NCBI GenBank assembly: GCA_036405135.1
Contig: DASWYF010000031.1
Location: 1 to 64,000 of the forward strand
Length of the DNA stretch: 64,000 bases
Direction: 5' to 3'
Source of the DNA: Verrucomicrobiia bacterium
GTDB lineage: Bacteria > Verrucomicrobiota > Verrucomicrobiia > Limisphaerales > JAEYXS01
The notes below the pieces were generated by a model. It saw nothing but the letters and a program-made list of their open reading frames with translations, was not told the DNA's origin and did not search any database. Below are positions 29,335 through 39,848 of the stretch, one piece after another. The position numbers and the translations under genes are program-made. Each line of letters begins with the position of its first letter. Position 1 is the first letter of the stretch.

Positions 29335-31730
29335 GCCAATCCAGATTTACGCCGCAAACCCCATTCCGCCAGAAAGCACGCCAGCGCCAGCAGGAATACC
29401 CACGAGGTATGCCACAGTGGCTGGGCGGTCGTTTCCATCACCGGCGCCTTGCGCGTCGGCAGCTTCGCCGCGAACGCCGCGAGCTTGTCCTCATCGATCA
29501 CCTCGCCGCCCGTCTGCCGCGCGATCTTTTCCATCAGCTCACGATTCGGCTTCAGCGAGGCGAACTCTTCCGCCGCAAAATCACTCGCCCATGCCGTCAA
29601 CGCTGTGCCTGCGGTCACTGCATTCGCATCCGTCGCCACCGCCGTGGCCATATAACCGCCCGCTTCACGCGGAATGAAAACCGTTTCGTACAAGCCCGGC
29701 TCATTGAGCGAAGGTTCCGCCGTCAGCTTGATCTCCGGCAGCAACGTCACATTTGTCGCCGTCGGCAAGGGCAGCGACTTGATCATCACGGACACTGTTG
29801 CGTTATCTAACGGCTTAAACACCGCATCCCTCGCTCTCACCTTCAAACGCACCGCACCATGCCCTTCATGACGTGCCGCTTCTGCACGAATCTCCACCCG
29901 CTCTGGCACATCCGCGACCAACCAGCGCAGCGTCTGCCGCCACGCCTTTTGCAAGTCAGCCATCATGAGCTCGTCATGAAATCCCCAACGCCACAAATCA
30001 CCGATAGTGATCGCTGCCGAGCGGCCATAACCGAACTTCTGCGCTACCAACGCTGGAAATTGTTCCCCGCCATCATCACTCACCGTTGCCAACACATTCG
30101 CGCCCGGCTTCACCGCTCTCGTATGATTCATCACCTGCAGTGGCGGCATCGAGCCATAACGCTCGTTCTCATCCGCTTCACTCGCCCGCAACCGCACCCA
30201 CGGTTGCAACCACCCTTCACGTGTCAGCGCGAGCTTCAGGTTGCTCACCGGTGTCACCTCCGCGTTGCCATCCAGATAAACCGGTAACATAGCGCCGATG
30301 GGCGTATTGTCATACTTGCCCTGGTTGAACGATTCCTGACCGCCCAACATCAGGAAACCACCGCCGCGATCACCCACAAAGCGTTGCACCAGACTCATCT
30401 GATCTTGCGTGAAAAACTCCGACTCCAGATCATCCAATATGATCGCGTGATAGCGATACAGGTCCGCCGGGTCCTTTGGAAAACCATCGCGCAACTCCGC
30501 TTCATCCTTCGCGTTCAAACGGATCAACACCGGCTGATCATATCGCTCCGTCTCCTCCGTTTTGCGATCAAACCCGCGGAATAGCGGATTGCTCGCCTCA
30601 CCCACGCGCGATTTGAAATTGAACTTTTCGCGTTTGGCCACGCGTACCAATCCCATCAATTCAAGCTGCGGATCATCCCACACCGAACGGTTCAGGAATT
30701 TGAAATCCCAGTTCGGACGACCGGACACATAAAGGATGCGATACGGCCCCTCACCACGCGTGATGGCCACAAGCTGCTGATTGTTCAGCAACGTCGCTTC
30801 ACTCGTATGCTTGTCTCCCAGTGCGGTCACCGTCACCCAATACAACGTGTTACCAGGTGCGATGGGCCGTTCCAGAAAACGGAAGACTAACGGCTGCGCA
30901 TCATCCTTCACCTCCTGCGTCTGCCCTTTCACGCGCTCTAGTGCGGATGTGTTGGTAACGGAAAGAGAGGTCGTATTTGTGCCGCTCGGACTCACTTCCA
31001 CCACCTTCGCCACGATGCTCTCCCCCTTGTATCCCGTCACACTGACCTCCACTTGCATCGTCACCGGCGCATCTTCAAACGATGTCTGCGTCACCGACAC
31101 CTTGCGGATGGCCAGATCACGCTCTGGCTCACCCTTGCCGATCACAACCGGATAGACCGGCGGCAACCCGGTGAAATCCATCGCATCATCTACATCCGTG
31201 GCATTGCCATCCGTGAGCAACAGCAAACCCGCCACCGGCTGACCACGATAACGCTCTCCCAAAGTCTTCACTGCGTAACCAAGCGAAGAAGCATCTCCCT
31301 TGAAATCCAACGCACTGAAATCACTCACCGCCTGCAAACGCGAATCGACGAGGAATGGTCGCAGCTTGAAACTTTCATTAAGCCCACCGAGCCACCCCTT
31401 CTCCGCATCCGCCAGCATTCCTTGCAGACGTTCGCCACGTGTCTGGCTCGCATCGCGATCGCGGATGAGCATTCCTTGGCTGTTATCCGCCACCACCAGC
31501 AATTGATTCGCTCCCGGCACCGCGCGCTCGGAGGACCACATCGGCTCCATGAGACAGAGCGCGAGCAGTGTGATACCGAGAACTTTTAATCCCACGCACG
31601 CCAGCCGCAGACCTCCGCGAATGCGTGTATTCCGATATCCCCACACCAGCAGCAGGGCAGCCACGAACAAAAAACCGGCCGCCCATGGCAGCCAGTTTTT
31701 CGCAGAAAGAAATATCGCCCCCCAGAACAT
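29331..31730 (-). CDS. Membrane protein with vWA-like and glutamine-amidotransferase-like domains
   Basis: The 799-residue protein has two N-terminal helices (about residues 12-29 and 40-61), then a von Willebrand A-like domain. Its metal-site motif reads DNSQG (from VVADNSQGM) and not DxSxS, so the MIDAS is degenerate. An Ig-like segment (about 190-310) follows, then a class I glutamine-amidotransferase-like domain (about 320-480, YRILYVSGRPNWDFKFLNR ... GGGFLMLGGQESF) without a visible catalytic Cys-His-Glu set. The C-terminal part is beta-rich and ends with a membrane helix (WVFLLALACFLAEWGL). The ATG overlaps the upstream stop as TGATG. The Bat-like operon context suggests a membrane complex with the BatA-type protein. 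The function of these GATase-fused vWA proteins is not established. Confidence 0.85.
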   Translation of the reverse strand: MFWGAIFLSAKNWLPWAAGFLFVAALLLVWGYRNTRIRGGLRLACVGLKVLGITLLALCLMEPMWSSERAVPGANQLLVVADNSQGMLIRDRDASQTRGERLQGMLADAEKGWLGGLNESFKLRPFLVDSRLQAVSDFSALDFKGDASSLGYAVKTLGERYRGQPVAGLLLLTDGNATDVDDAMDFTGLPPVYPVVIGKGEPERDLAIRKVSVTQTSFEDAPVTMQVEVSVTGYKGESIVAKVVEVSPSGTNTTSLSVTNTSALERVKGQTQEVKDDAQPLVFRFLERPIAPGNTLYWVTVTALGDKHTSEATLLNNQQLVAITRGEGPYRILYVSGRPNWDFKFLNRSVWDDPQLELMGLVRVAKREKFNFKSRVGEASNPLFRGFDRKTEETERYDQPVLIRLNAKDEAELRDGFPKDPADLYRYHAIILDDLESEFFTQDQMSLVQRFVGDRGGGFLMLGGQESFNQGKYDNTPIGAMLPVYLDGNAEVTPVSNLKLALTREGWLQPWVRLRASEADENERYGSMPPLQVMNHTRAVKPGANVLATVSDDGGEQFPALVAQKFGYGRSAAITIGDLWRWGFHDELMMADLQKAWRQTLRWLVADVPERVEIRAEAARHEGHGAVRLKVRARDAVFKPLDNATVSVMIKSLPLPTATNVTLLPEIKLTAEPSLNEPGLYETVFIPREAGGYMATAVATDANAVTAGTALTAWASDFAAEEFASLKPNRELMEKIARQTGGEVIDEDKLAAFAAKLPTRKAPVMETTAQPLWHTSWVFLLALACFLAEWGLRRKSGLA

Positions 31731-34700
31731 CAATCTTCACCACCCAGTTTTTCGTAATAACGCCGCACCAGTTCGCTGAACCGGCCCGGCACCGGATCGC
31801 GGTCGATGGGCACCAGTGCATCCTTCGATTCCCGTTTCGCGATCTCCTGCTGGAGCTTCGCCCGGATGTCGGCCATCGGCTTGGAGATTTCCGCCTGCAC
31901 CAGATCCCACTGCGGCTCCTTGCTGTGCCGCTTGAAATCCACCCGCACTTCGCGGGCGCGATCACGCACCCGCGCCACTTCCGCGCGCAACTCTGGCGAA
32001 TCAATCGACTCCTCCACCTCACGCAAGCGATCGCTCCACTGCGTGAACTGTTCCCCGGTCAAGGGGCCGCTTTCCATTCCGCCACCCCGTTCATTGAAGA
32101 AATTATCGAGGCGATTGCCACCGCCTTCGTTGCCTCCACCGGGTCCGCCATTGCGACCACCAGCCGTCTGCTGACCGCCACGCTGGTTGCTGCCTTTCTG
32201 TCCGCCCTGACCTTGGCCCTCACCCTGTTGTTGACCTTCGCCTTGACCCTGCGCCTGGCCTTTACCTTTGCCCTTCCCCTTGCCACTGCCTTCCCCGCCC
32301 TCGCCTTCCGCTTCGCTTTGACCCTGCCCTTTTCCTTTTTGATTGCTGGCCATTTGCTTTTGGCCTTCTCCTTCACCTTCACCCGGTTGTTGGCCCTCGC
32401 CTTGTTTGCCTTCACCCTGCTTGCCCTTTTGACCGCCCTGACCAGATTGGCCGCTCTTCGCCTGCTCACCACCGGGCTGCTTGCCTTCCCCAGCTTTGCC
32501 ACCTTGAGCTTTGGGCTCGCCATTGTCTCCGGGCTGTTGTCCCTCACCTTTTTTCTGGCCTTGTCCACCAGCCATGGCCAACTGGTTTGTCCCGCCCGCC
32601 AGACGATTCGTGGAACTGCCGTTGCCTGCAACCGCAACGCGATTCGTGGAGGACGCATCACGCTTACCGCCCGCTTGCGCCAAGCCCGGATTCCCTTTCG
32701 CGATCTCCTTCTCCAACTGATCCGAGAGATTCCGTAACTGCCGCTCTGCAAAACGCATCGCCTCCACTTCATCCCCCAGCACACTGCCCGCCGCGCGCTC
32801 CACACCTTGCCGCAATGTATCGAGTGAAGCGCGCGCCTTCTCCTCATACTGCTGTGACTGCGGGGCGAAACCGCGCTTGAACAGTTCTTCCGTCATCTCC
32901 AGCAGGTTTTCCGTCTTTTCCTGCTCCACCTTGCGGACTGTGTCGTAAAGCTGCTTGGACAGGAGCGGCTCGGAGAACTCTGCGGATTGCGTGACTTCCT
33001 TCATCTCCTTCACCAGCTCGTTGTAACGCTCCCGCTGCTCTTTCAGTCCTTCAGTGACACTTTCCTTGTTACCACTATCGGTCAGGCTCTTGCGGCCGCC
33101 CTGCTTGTCATTCCGCATCTGCTGCGCCAGCTCTTCCTGTTTCTCGGAAAGTTTGCGGGCTTCGTCACGCATCTCACGCATCGTCTCAGCGAACTCGTTG
33201 GAAGTCTGCTTGCGCATGTCCTCCTTCATCTGCTCCAGATCTTTTTGCGCGCGATTGCCCGCCGCCAAGGCCTGCGAGACCGCTCCCTTGTCGATCTCCT
33301 CGGAAGCCCGCCGGATATCCTCACGCGTCTGGTCCAGTTGATTGCGTGCCTCGGCCATCTCTTGCGGGTTCTTGCTCTGTTCCATCTTCTCGCGCAGTTC
33401 GTCCACGTCCGCCAGCATCTGGCGCTCTTCCTCGCGCAAGCGCTTCAACTGCCGTTCCAGTTCGGCCTTCTGTTCCTGCGTCTTGGCTTCCTGCAAAGCC
33501 GTCTGCAACTCCTTCAACCGTTCATTGAGATCATCCTGGCGTTGTGCCAGTTCGCGCAGGCGGTTCAGGAACTGCAGCTGTTCCTTCTGCTGCTCATTCT
33601 GCATCGGCGAGGCTTGTTTCTCTTTTTCATAACGGTCCTCTGCCTGCCGCATTTCCAGCTGATCAAGCTGCTTCTGCTTGCCGCCGCCTCCGCCGCCACC
33701 CTTTTTCTTGCTCTGGCTGACTTGGGCTTCCCGTGGTTGCAGCTTGGCCAAAGCACGCAGAGCCCCTTGTTCTGCCGCCAGTGCTTGCGGCAAGGGCGTG
33801 GTGGAATTCTTCTCTTCCGCACGGCTCAAATGCTCACCCGCCTTCTTCATCTCCCTCATCGCCTGATCGATGAACTTGGACAAAGTCGGGTCGGTCATTT
33901 TTCCCGACTGTTCTTCTGCCTTCTTGAGCATCTCTTCCTGAGAAAGGCGGATGGCTTCGATATCCTTCTGATAAGAGCCGGAGGGAGCAGGCTTCGTCTC
34001 ACGACGTTGCACCTTCCACGTGGCGATCACGATCTGCTTCTGGAGATTGCCCAATGCTTCAGCAGAACTACCACCACCGCCACCTTCCTCGTCATTGGAT
34101 TGGCCTTCACGAAAAATCTCATCAAACGCGCGGACCTCGGCAAAATAGATGTCGCTGTAATTCCGGCGCAAATTTCCATCCGGCCCGAAATCATCCGCCC
34201 AGACGAAGTAGGAAACGACTTCATCCGGCTCAACGGTCAATGTCTCCATCGCCAGCAGATGCTTGAAGCCTTGCTTCACATTGGCCGGGGCATTGGTGCC
34301 CAGCTCCACAAACTTGGGTTCCTGACCCGCCAGGCTGTAGGCCAGACCGTAGGCCTTCAATCCGAAGTCATCGGATAACTGCGCTTCGAAACGCATCTCC
34401 TCCAGCGGGGACACACGCGGATCACCCTTCGGCGTGATCATCTTCATGTCCGGCGCCTTGTTCGCGATGGCATTCAGACTGATCTCGCTCGGGGACTTGT
34501 TCGTCCGCCCATCGGTATCGCGCAGCAGCAGCTTGTAACGCTTGGACGTTTCCAACGGAAACTTCGCCACCCAGACATTCGATTTCGTGCCCTCCGGTGT
34601 GAGTAACAGCTCTTCGCCTTTCGAAGTCCGCAGCTTGGCCTCGACCACTGGTTTGTTAAGCTGGAAGACGTATTCCATCTGCGTGCCTTCCACCGCACTG

Positions 34701-35590
34701 ATGCGCGTGGTCTCTTCGACTTTTCGTTCCGTCAGGCCGGTGTATTCAGGGAACTTCAGCGTGGCATCGGCGCGCACGAGCGATGGGTGCTCATAGACCT
34801 TCACCGCGAATTCGCGCGTCTTCGTCTTGCCATACTCGATCTCATACTTCATGTCGCCCTGCACCGCAGGCAGGCTCGCGCCGAAGACGGGATCGTTCAG
34901 ATTCTTGGTGAGTGTGATGCGTTGCGGCTGGCCGGTAGCCGGCGTGATGACCAGCGTGGCCTCCACCGGGACTGTCCCAGGGAAACGCGCCAGCACCACC
35001 ATGCCGGAACCACGCTCCACCTCGGCATCACCGGGCGTCACTTCGATCTCACCCGATTGTTTGGAAGCATGATGAGTGCTTTCTGGTGCGGCTGGCAGGA
35101 ACGACACGGCGGTGACTGAAGCGATGGCCAACATGAACGCGGCAGAATTCCACACACGCGCCCGGCTCAAGGCATCCTCCGTCTCCACTCCCCAAGCCTG
35201 CTCCTCGCACCGTTCACCGATCTCTTTGAACAGCCGCTTTTGCAGGAAGCTGTATTCCCCGTTCGAACCATCCGGCTTCTGCTCGATGGCCGCGAGCAAG
35301 GATGTTTGCAGTTCGGGATGCTTCTTCTCCAGTTGCCGCACGAGCCAGTGATAATCGAACGATGCCTTACGCAGTTTCCAAAGAGTGACACAGGCTCCCA
35401 GCGCACCGGCGATGATGGCGAATATCCAAGCCTTGTTTGAAGTCCAGCCCGTCGCCTTATGCTGCCAGAGCATCAAGACACCCAGAACGGCGACGCCTAA
35501 CCAGCAGAGAGCAAGCCCGCGCCAACGACGCAAGGCCTGATGCCGGGCCAGGATCGGGTCCAGTCTTTGTTTCAGTTCGGCGGCGATCAT
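31730..35590 (-). CDS. Large DUF4175-like membrane protein with long coiled coil and Gly/Gln/Lys-rich tail
   Basis: The 1286-residue product starts at ATG 35590, overlapping the BatA-type gene as ATGA; an in-frame start at 35686 would lie inside that gene. Two helices near residues 23-40 and 53-71 and one near 120-140 anchor it. A beta-rich, Ig-like extracytoplasmic region follows (about 170-470). A very long coiled coil runs from about 530 to 900, dense in E, K, Q and R. Residues ~990-1160 are low-complexity repeats of GEGQQ/GKGKGQ type, followed by a helical C-terminus. The layout matches the DUF4175-type proteins found next to moxR and bat genes in Bacteroidota, Planctomycetota and Verrucomicrobiota. 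A scaffold role in the envelope is inferred. Confidence 0.85.
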   Translation of the reverse strand: MIAAELKQRLDPILARHQALRRWRGLALCWLGVAVLGVLMLWQHKATGWTSNKAWIFAIIAGALGACVTLWKLRKASFDYHWLVRQLEKKHPELQTSLLAAIEQKPDGSNGEYSFLQKRLFKEIGERCEEQAWGVETEDALSRARVWNSAAFMLAIASVTAVSFLPAAPESTHHASKQSGEIEVTPGDAEVERGSGMVVLARFPGTVPVEATLVITPATGQPQRITLTKNLNDPVFGASLPAVQGDMKYEIEYGKTKTREFAVKVYEHPSLVRADATLKFPEYTGLTERKVEETTRISAVEGTQMEYVFQLNKPVVEAKLRTSKGEELLLTPEGTKSNVWVAKFPLETSKRYKLLLRDTDGRTNKSPSEISLNAIANKAPDMKMITPKGDPRVSPLEEMRFEAQLSDDFGLKAYGLAYSLAGQEPKFVELGTNAPANVKQGFKHLLAMETLTVEPDEVVSYFVWADDFGPDGNLRRNYSDIYFAEVRAFDEIFREGQSNDEEGGGGGSSAEALGNLQKQIVIATWKVQRRETKPAPSGSYQKDIEAIRLSQEEMLKKAEEQSGKMTDPTLSKFIDQAMREMKKAGEHLSRAEEKNSTTPLPQALAAEQGALRALAKLQPREAQVSQSKKKGGGGGGGKQKQLDQLEMRQAEDRYEKEKQASPMQNEQQKEQLQFLNRLRELAQRQDDLNERLKELQTALQEAKTQEQKAELERQLKRLREEERQMLADVDELREKMEQSKNPQEMAEARNQLDQTREDIRRASEEIDKGAVSQALAAGNRAQKDLEQMKEDMRKQTSNEFAETMREMRDEARKLSEKQEELAQQMRNDKQGGRKSLTDSGNKESVTEGLKEQRERYNELVKEMKEVTQSAEFSEPLLSKQLYDTVRKVEQEKTENLLEMTEELFKRGFAPQSQQYEEKARASLDTLRQGVERAAGSVLGDEVEAMRFAERQLRNLSDQLEKEIAKGNPGLAQAGGKRDASSTNRVAVAGNGSSTNRLAGGTNQLAMAGGQGQKKGEGQQPGDNGEPKAQGGKAGEGKQPGGEQAKSGQSGQGGQKGKQGEGKQGEGQQPGEGEGEGQKQMASNQKGKGQGQSEAEGEGGEGSGKGKGKGKGQAQGQGEGQQQGEGQGQGGQKGSNQRGGQQTAGGRNGGPGGGNEGGGNRLDNFFNERGGGMESGPLTGEQFTQWSDRLREVEESIDSPELRAEVARVRDRAREVRVDFKRHSKEPQWDLVQAEISKPMADIRAKLQQEIAKRESKDALVPIDRDPVPGRFSELVRRYYEKLGGED

Positions 35591-37701
35591 GCGGGCGCAG
35601 TCGTTTGGGCCGGGCGCGTCAGGCGCGCGGCGAGCCAGGTTTCCACCAAAAGCACGGCCAGTGCGGCCACCACCAGCCAGCGCCACAGCTTTTGACGGTT
35701 CTCAAGCTCCGCGTGCTTCAACTTTTCGGTGCGCGCTTGAGTTTGCTGGGCTGTTGCTAGACTTGAACTATGGACCGGAATGCCCAGCCGTTCAAGCTCT
35801 TCCACCGGCAACGGCGCCGTCCGGCTTTCTTCCGCAGGAAGGTTCACCGCGAAGCGCCAGTGCTTGCCATTATCTTGAACGTCATAAATGCCCGGAAGTT
35901 CCGCTGCGGAAAGTGTTTTACGTCCGCTAACATCCTGTTTTTCACCATCTGGACGGGTGACTTGAGCCTTGGCCGTCGCATCTAATGGCACTGGAATCTC
36001 ATCCCCCACGGCGAACTGAGCCCGCCGGGAAGTCATAGCCCCGCCCTGCTCCAAGAAGGAATAGAGCAGCGGCACGAATTTGGAGGAAAGTGCGAGCTGG
36101 CTATCCGCCGGATGCCATCCGCTGGTGAACACGAATATCTGTCCTTTGTCAGCATTCACGGAAAAGAGCGCGGGCTTCTCATCATCGAACCGTGCCAAAA
36201 CCTTGGCACCCTTCACCCCATCCAAATTCACCTCACGATACTTCCAGAAATAGATACGTGTAAAATCGCTGAAGCGCGGATCGGCAAACGGCGCGAACAA
36301 AGGATGTGTGAAGTCCACCTGTCCCAGCAGCATATGGCGCGAGGAGACATGTTCTTCCACCGGCAGATTCGACACCTTCAGCAGATCCGCCACGCTCGGC
36401 GCCATGCCCTTGTCCTTGAGCACCACGATCACCGTCTTGCCATTCTCCGCCATGCGACGCAGCTCCGCATTCTGTCCCGCCGTCAGCGCTTGCCCTACAA
36501 TGATCAGACGTGCCGCACCCAATTCAGCCGCTGTCGGGAAATTCGCTGTCGTGCGATTGGCGACATCCAGCGCCAATGACCGCGTTGTCTGTAAACCGCG
36601 TTGCACATAGAAGAGCAACTGTTTGGTATCCGCCGGTTGATCTTCCCCGATGAACAATACCGTCGCTCGATCCGCCTCCTGCTTCACCGCGTGGACGGTG
36701 TTATCGAAAAGATCATCATCCCCCGTCAGCACGATCTTCTCCGATTGCATGTTCTCCACCGAACGCTGCACTGCCACCACGCGGCTCTGCCCCGCCGGCA
36801 CATGCACATTCACCGGCACACCGGCGATCTGACGTCCATCCGTCGCCGCCCAGCCCACTTGAAACTGCTCCTTCCGCGAATCCGTGGCATTGCTCACGCG
36901 CACCCGCACGACCTGTTCGCCCGCAGATTGCGTAGCGGCCTCTTCCCCCTCCGCTACGATCTGGACGCCCGCATTGCTGCGTTTGCCGAGGTCCAATTTC
37001 TCAAACTCCACCTTCACGCCTTCCGGCCATTGCATGCCTTGCAGACCATCCAGCTTCGCGCCTTCCTGCAGGTCTGTCACCACGATGATCTCGCGCTGGA
37101 TGCTGGACGTCTTGAGCTCCGACCGCGTCGCCTCTTCCTCCAACGCTTCCGCAGCCGTAGCCAGCGCATTGCCCAAATGCGTCGTGCGCCAACCAGGTTT
37201 CGTATCGTTCAAGCGCTGCACCGCCACTGCCTTGCGCTCGCTATCTTGTGCCAGCCGCCATTGCTCAAAGCTCACCATGGCCTTGGCCTGTTGATCGAAC
37301 GTGTAGAACGCGAACTGGTCCGTCGGCTTTGCATCTGCCAATAGTTTCTCCACCTTCTGCTTCGCTTGAATCCACACGCCATCGCGCTGCATGCTCGCGC
37401 TCACATCCAGCAGGATGACGCGTTGACGCGCCAGATTACCACCCGCACCCGCGCGCGTCGCATCATTGAAGAACGGGCGGGCAAATCCCAACGCCAACAA
37501 GCCCAACACCAAACACCGCATGAGGAGTAACAGCCAATGTTCCACACGACTGCGGCGCGTCAGCTTCGGTGGCGTCGGCTGGAGAAAAAGAAGTGAACTG
37601 AAGGTGAACCGGTCATTCGTCGTCCGTCGCACGAGATGGAAAATGATGGGACCGGCGACAGCCAGCGCACCGAACAGAAACAATGGCGTCAGGAAGTTCA
37701 T
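35587..37701 (-). CDS. BatA-type vWA membrane protein
   Basis: The 704-residue protein opens with the BatA N-terminal module: a helix at 1-20 (MNFLTPLFLFGALAVAGPII), the FHLVRR motif, and a second helix near 56-75. The vWA domain (about 90-260) has an intact metal site DVSAS in VILLDVSASM, with a downstream VVTDLQ strand. Residues ~330-560 resemble a glutamine-amidotransferase-like fold. A C-terminal helix (LVVAALAVLLVETWLAARL) anchors the end. Bat proteins act with MoxR AAA+ ATPases in envelope stress or metal-insertion-like chaperoning. It overlaps DUF58 upstream by four bases and the DUF4175-like gene downstream by four. Confidence 0.88.
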   Translation of the reverse strand: MNFLTPLFLFGALAVAGPIIFHLVRRTTNDRFTFSSLLFLQPTPPKLTRRSRVEHWLLLLMRCLVLGLLALGFARPFFNDATRAGAGGNLARQRVILLDVSASMQRDGVWIQAKQKVEKLLADAKPTDQFAFYTFDQQAKAMVSFEQWRLAQDSERKAVAVQRLNDTKPGWRTTHLGNALATAAEALEEEATRSELKTSSIQREIIVVTDLQEGAKLDGLQGMQWPEGVKVEFEKLDLGKRSNAGVQIVAEGEEAATQSAGEQVVRVRVSNATDSRKEQFQVGWAATDGRQIAGVPVNVHVPAGQSRVVAVQRSVENMQSEKIVLTGDDDLFDNTVHAVKQEADRATVLFIGEDQPADTKQLLFYVQRGLQTTRSLALDVANRTTANFPTAAELGAARLIIVGQALTAGQNAELRRMAENGKTVIVVLKDKGMAPSVADLLKVSNLPVEEHVSSRHMLLGQVDFTHPLFAPFADPRFSDFTRIYFWKYREVNLDGVKGAKVLARFDDEKPALFSVNADKGQIFVFTSGWHPADSQLALSSKFVPLLYSFLEQGGAMTSRRAQFAVGDEIPVPLDATAKAQVTRPDGEKQDVSGRKTLSAAELPGIYDVQDNGKHWRFAVNLPAEESRTAPLPVEELERLGIPVHSSSLATAQQTQARTEKLKHAELENRQKLWRWLVVAALAVLLVETWLAARLTRPAQTTAPA

Positions 37702-38663
37702 CCGTTAGTCCCTCCCTTGCGCTGCTTTACCACCTTGCCGCGTTGCATGCGTTCTCGCAGATAATCGAACAAGGCAATGTCCAGCGGCTTATCCGTGTAA
37801 ACCGGTCGAAAACCTACCCCTAGCTTCTGGCAGATCGCTGCCAATGCTTCCTGATGCTTCTGCATCTTCTGCAAGTAATCCGCCCGCACCTGATCGGGCT
37901 CGATGTAAAGCTCGCGTCCTGTCTCCACATCGAGAAAGAACGATGCCTTCTCAAAATTGAAATCGCGCTCCGATGGATCAAGCACCTGAAACACCATCAC
38001 CTCATGACCGCAAGCCGTGAGTTGCGTTAGGCTCTTCTCAAACGTATCCAGCGGCGTGAGGAAATCTGACATCAGCACCATCAGCCCACGCTTACGCACA
38101 AGTTCTGCGATACGTTTCAACGGCATCGACAAATCCGTTTGCGTCCCGCCAGCGGGCTTTTCCAAGGCGAGCATCATGTGCCGCAAATGCCCTGTGCGAT
38201 AACGTGCCGGAAGATATTCGCGGATGCGTTCATCGAACGTCAACAAGCCGACCGCATCACCTTGTCCGTAAAGGAAGTAAGCGAACGTCGCGGCCAACGT
38301 GTTCGCATACTGCGCCTTGCTGTAGGTCAACGAGCCGTAGCTCATCGAGCGGCTGTTATCCACGAGCAGATAGCAGCGCAGATTCGTCTCGTCCTCGAAC
38401 TTCTTGATGTAATAGCGATCACTCCGTGCGTATAACCGCCAGTCGAGATAACGCGGATCATCGCCCGGCGTGTATTGGCGATACTCGGTGAACTCGACGG
38501 AGAAGCCGTGATACGGACTGCGATGCAGACCGTTCCAGAATCCTTGCACCACGATGCGCGCGCGCAGCTCCAGATTCCGGATCGCCATCAGAGCCTGCGG
38601 ATCAATGAACGAAGCCGCCTGCTTGGGCGTTGTCGCAGCAGCACTGTTTACGGCTTCGGGCAT
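37698..38663 (-). CDS. DUF58 domain protein (vWA-like)
   Basis: The 321-residue soluble protein carries the DUF58 signature: GFSVEFTEYRQYTPGDDPRYLDWRLYAR. It is followed by a vWA-like domain with intact metal-site residues DNSRS in YLLVDNSRSM. No membrane segment is seen. DUF58 proteins are constant partners of MoxR ATPases and may be substrates or adaptors. It starts six bases after the moxR stop and overlaps the BatA-type gene by four bases, indicating translational coupling. Confidence 0.92.
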   Translation of the reverse strand: MPEAVNSAAATTPKQAASFIDPQALMAIRNLELRARIVVQGFWNGLHRSPYHGFSVEFTEYRQYTPGDDPRYLDWRLYARSDRYYIKKFEDETNLRCYLLVDNSRSMSYGSLTYSKAQYANTLAATFAYFLYGQGDAVGLLTFDERIREYLPARYRTGHLRHMMLALEKPAGGTQTDLSMPLKRIAELVRKRGLMVLMSDFLTPLDTFEKSLTQLTACGHEVMVFQVLDPSERDFNFEKASFFLDVETGRELYIEPDQVRADYLQKMQKHQEALAAICQKLGVGFRPVYTDKPLDIALFDYLRERMQRGKVVKQRKGGTNG

Positions 38664-38669
38664 CGTATC

Positions 38670-39716
<1,047 letters not shown>

Positions 39717-39848
39717 TTATGCTTCCTTTCCCGTGTACGTGTTCCACCAGTGATTGAACACCGGCAGGGGTGAAATGTTTTGAAGATGGACGCGAGCCGT
39801 TCCGGTCGTATTCGTGTCTCTGTTTTTCCATTCGCATGCCGGTGAACT

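Noticed and set aside
32059-32847. Basic 262-codon minus-strand frame and a plus-strand Leu/Phe-rich frame (31625-32737)
   Set aside because: Both arise from frame-shifted reading of the low-complexity G/Q/K-rich segment of the DUF4175-like gene.
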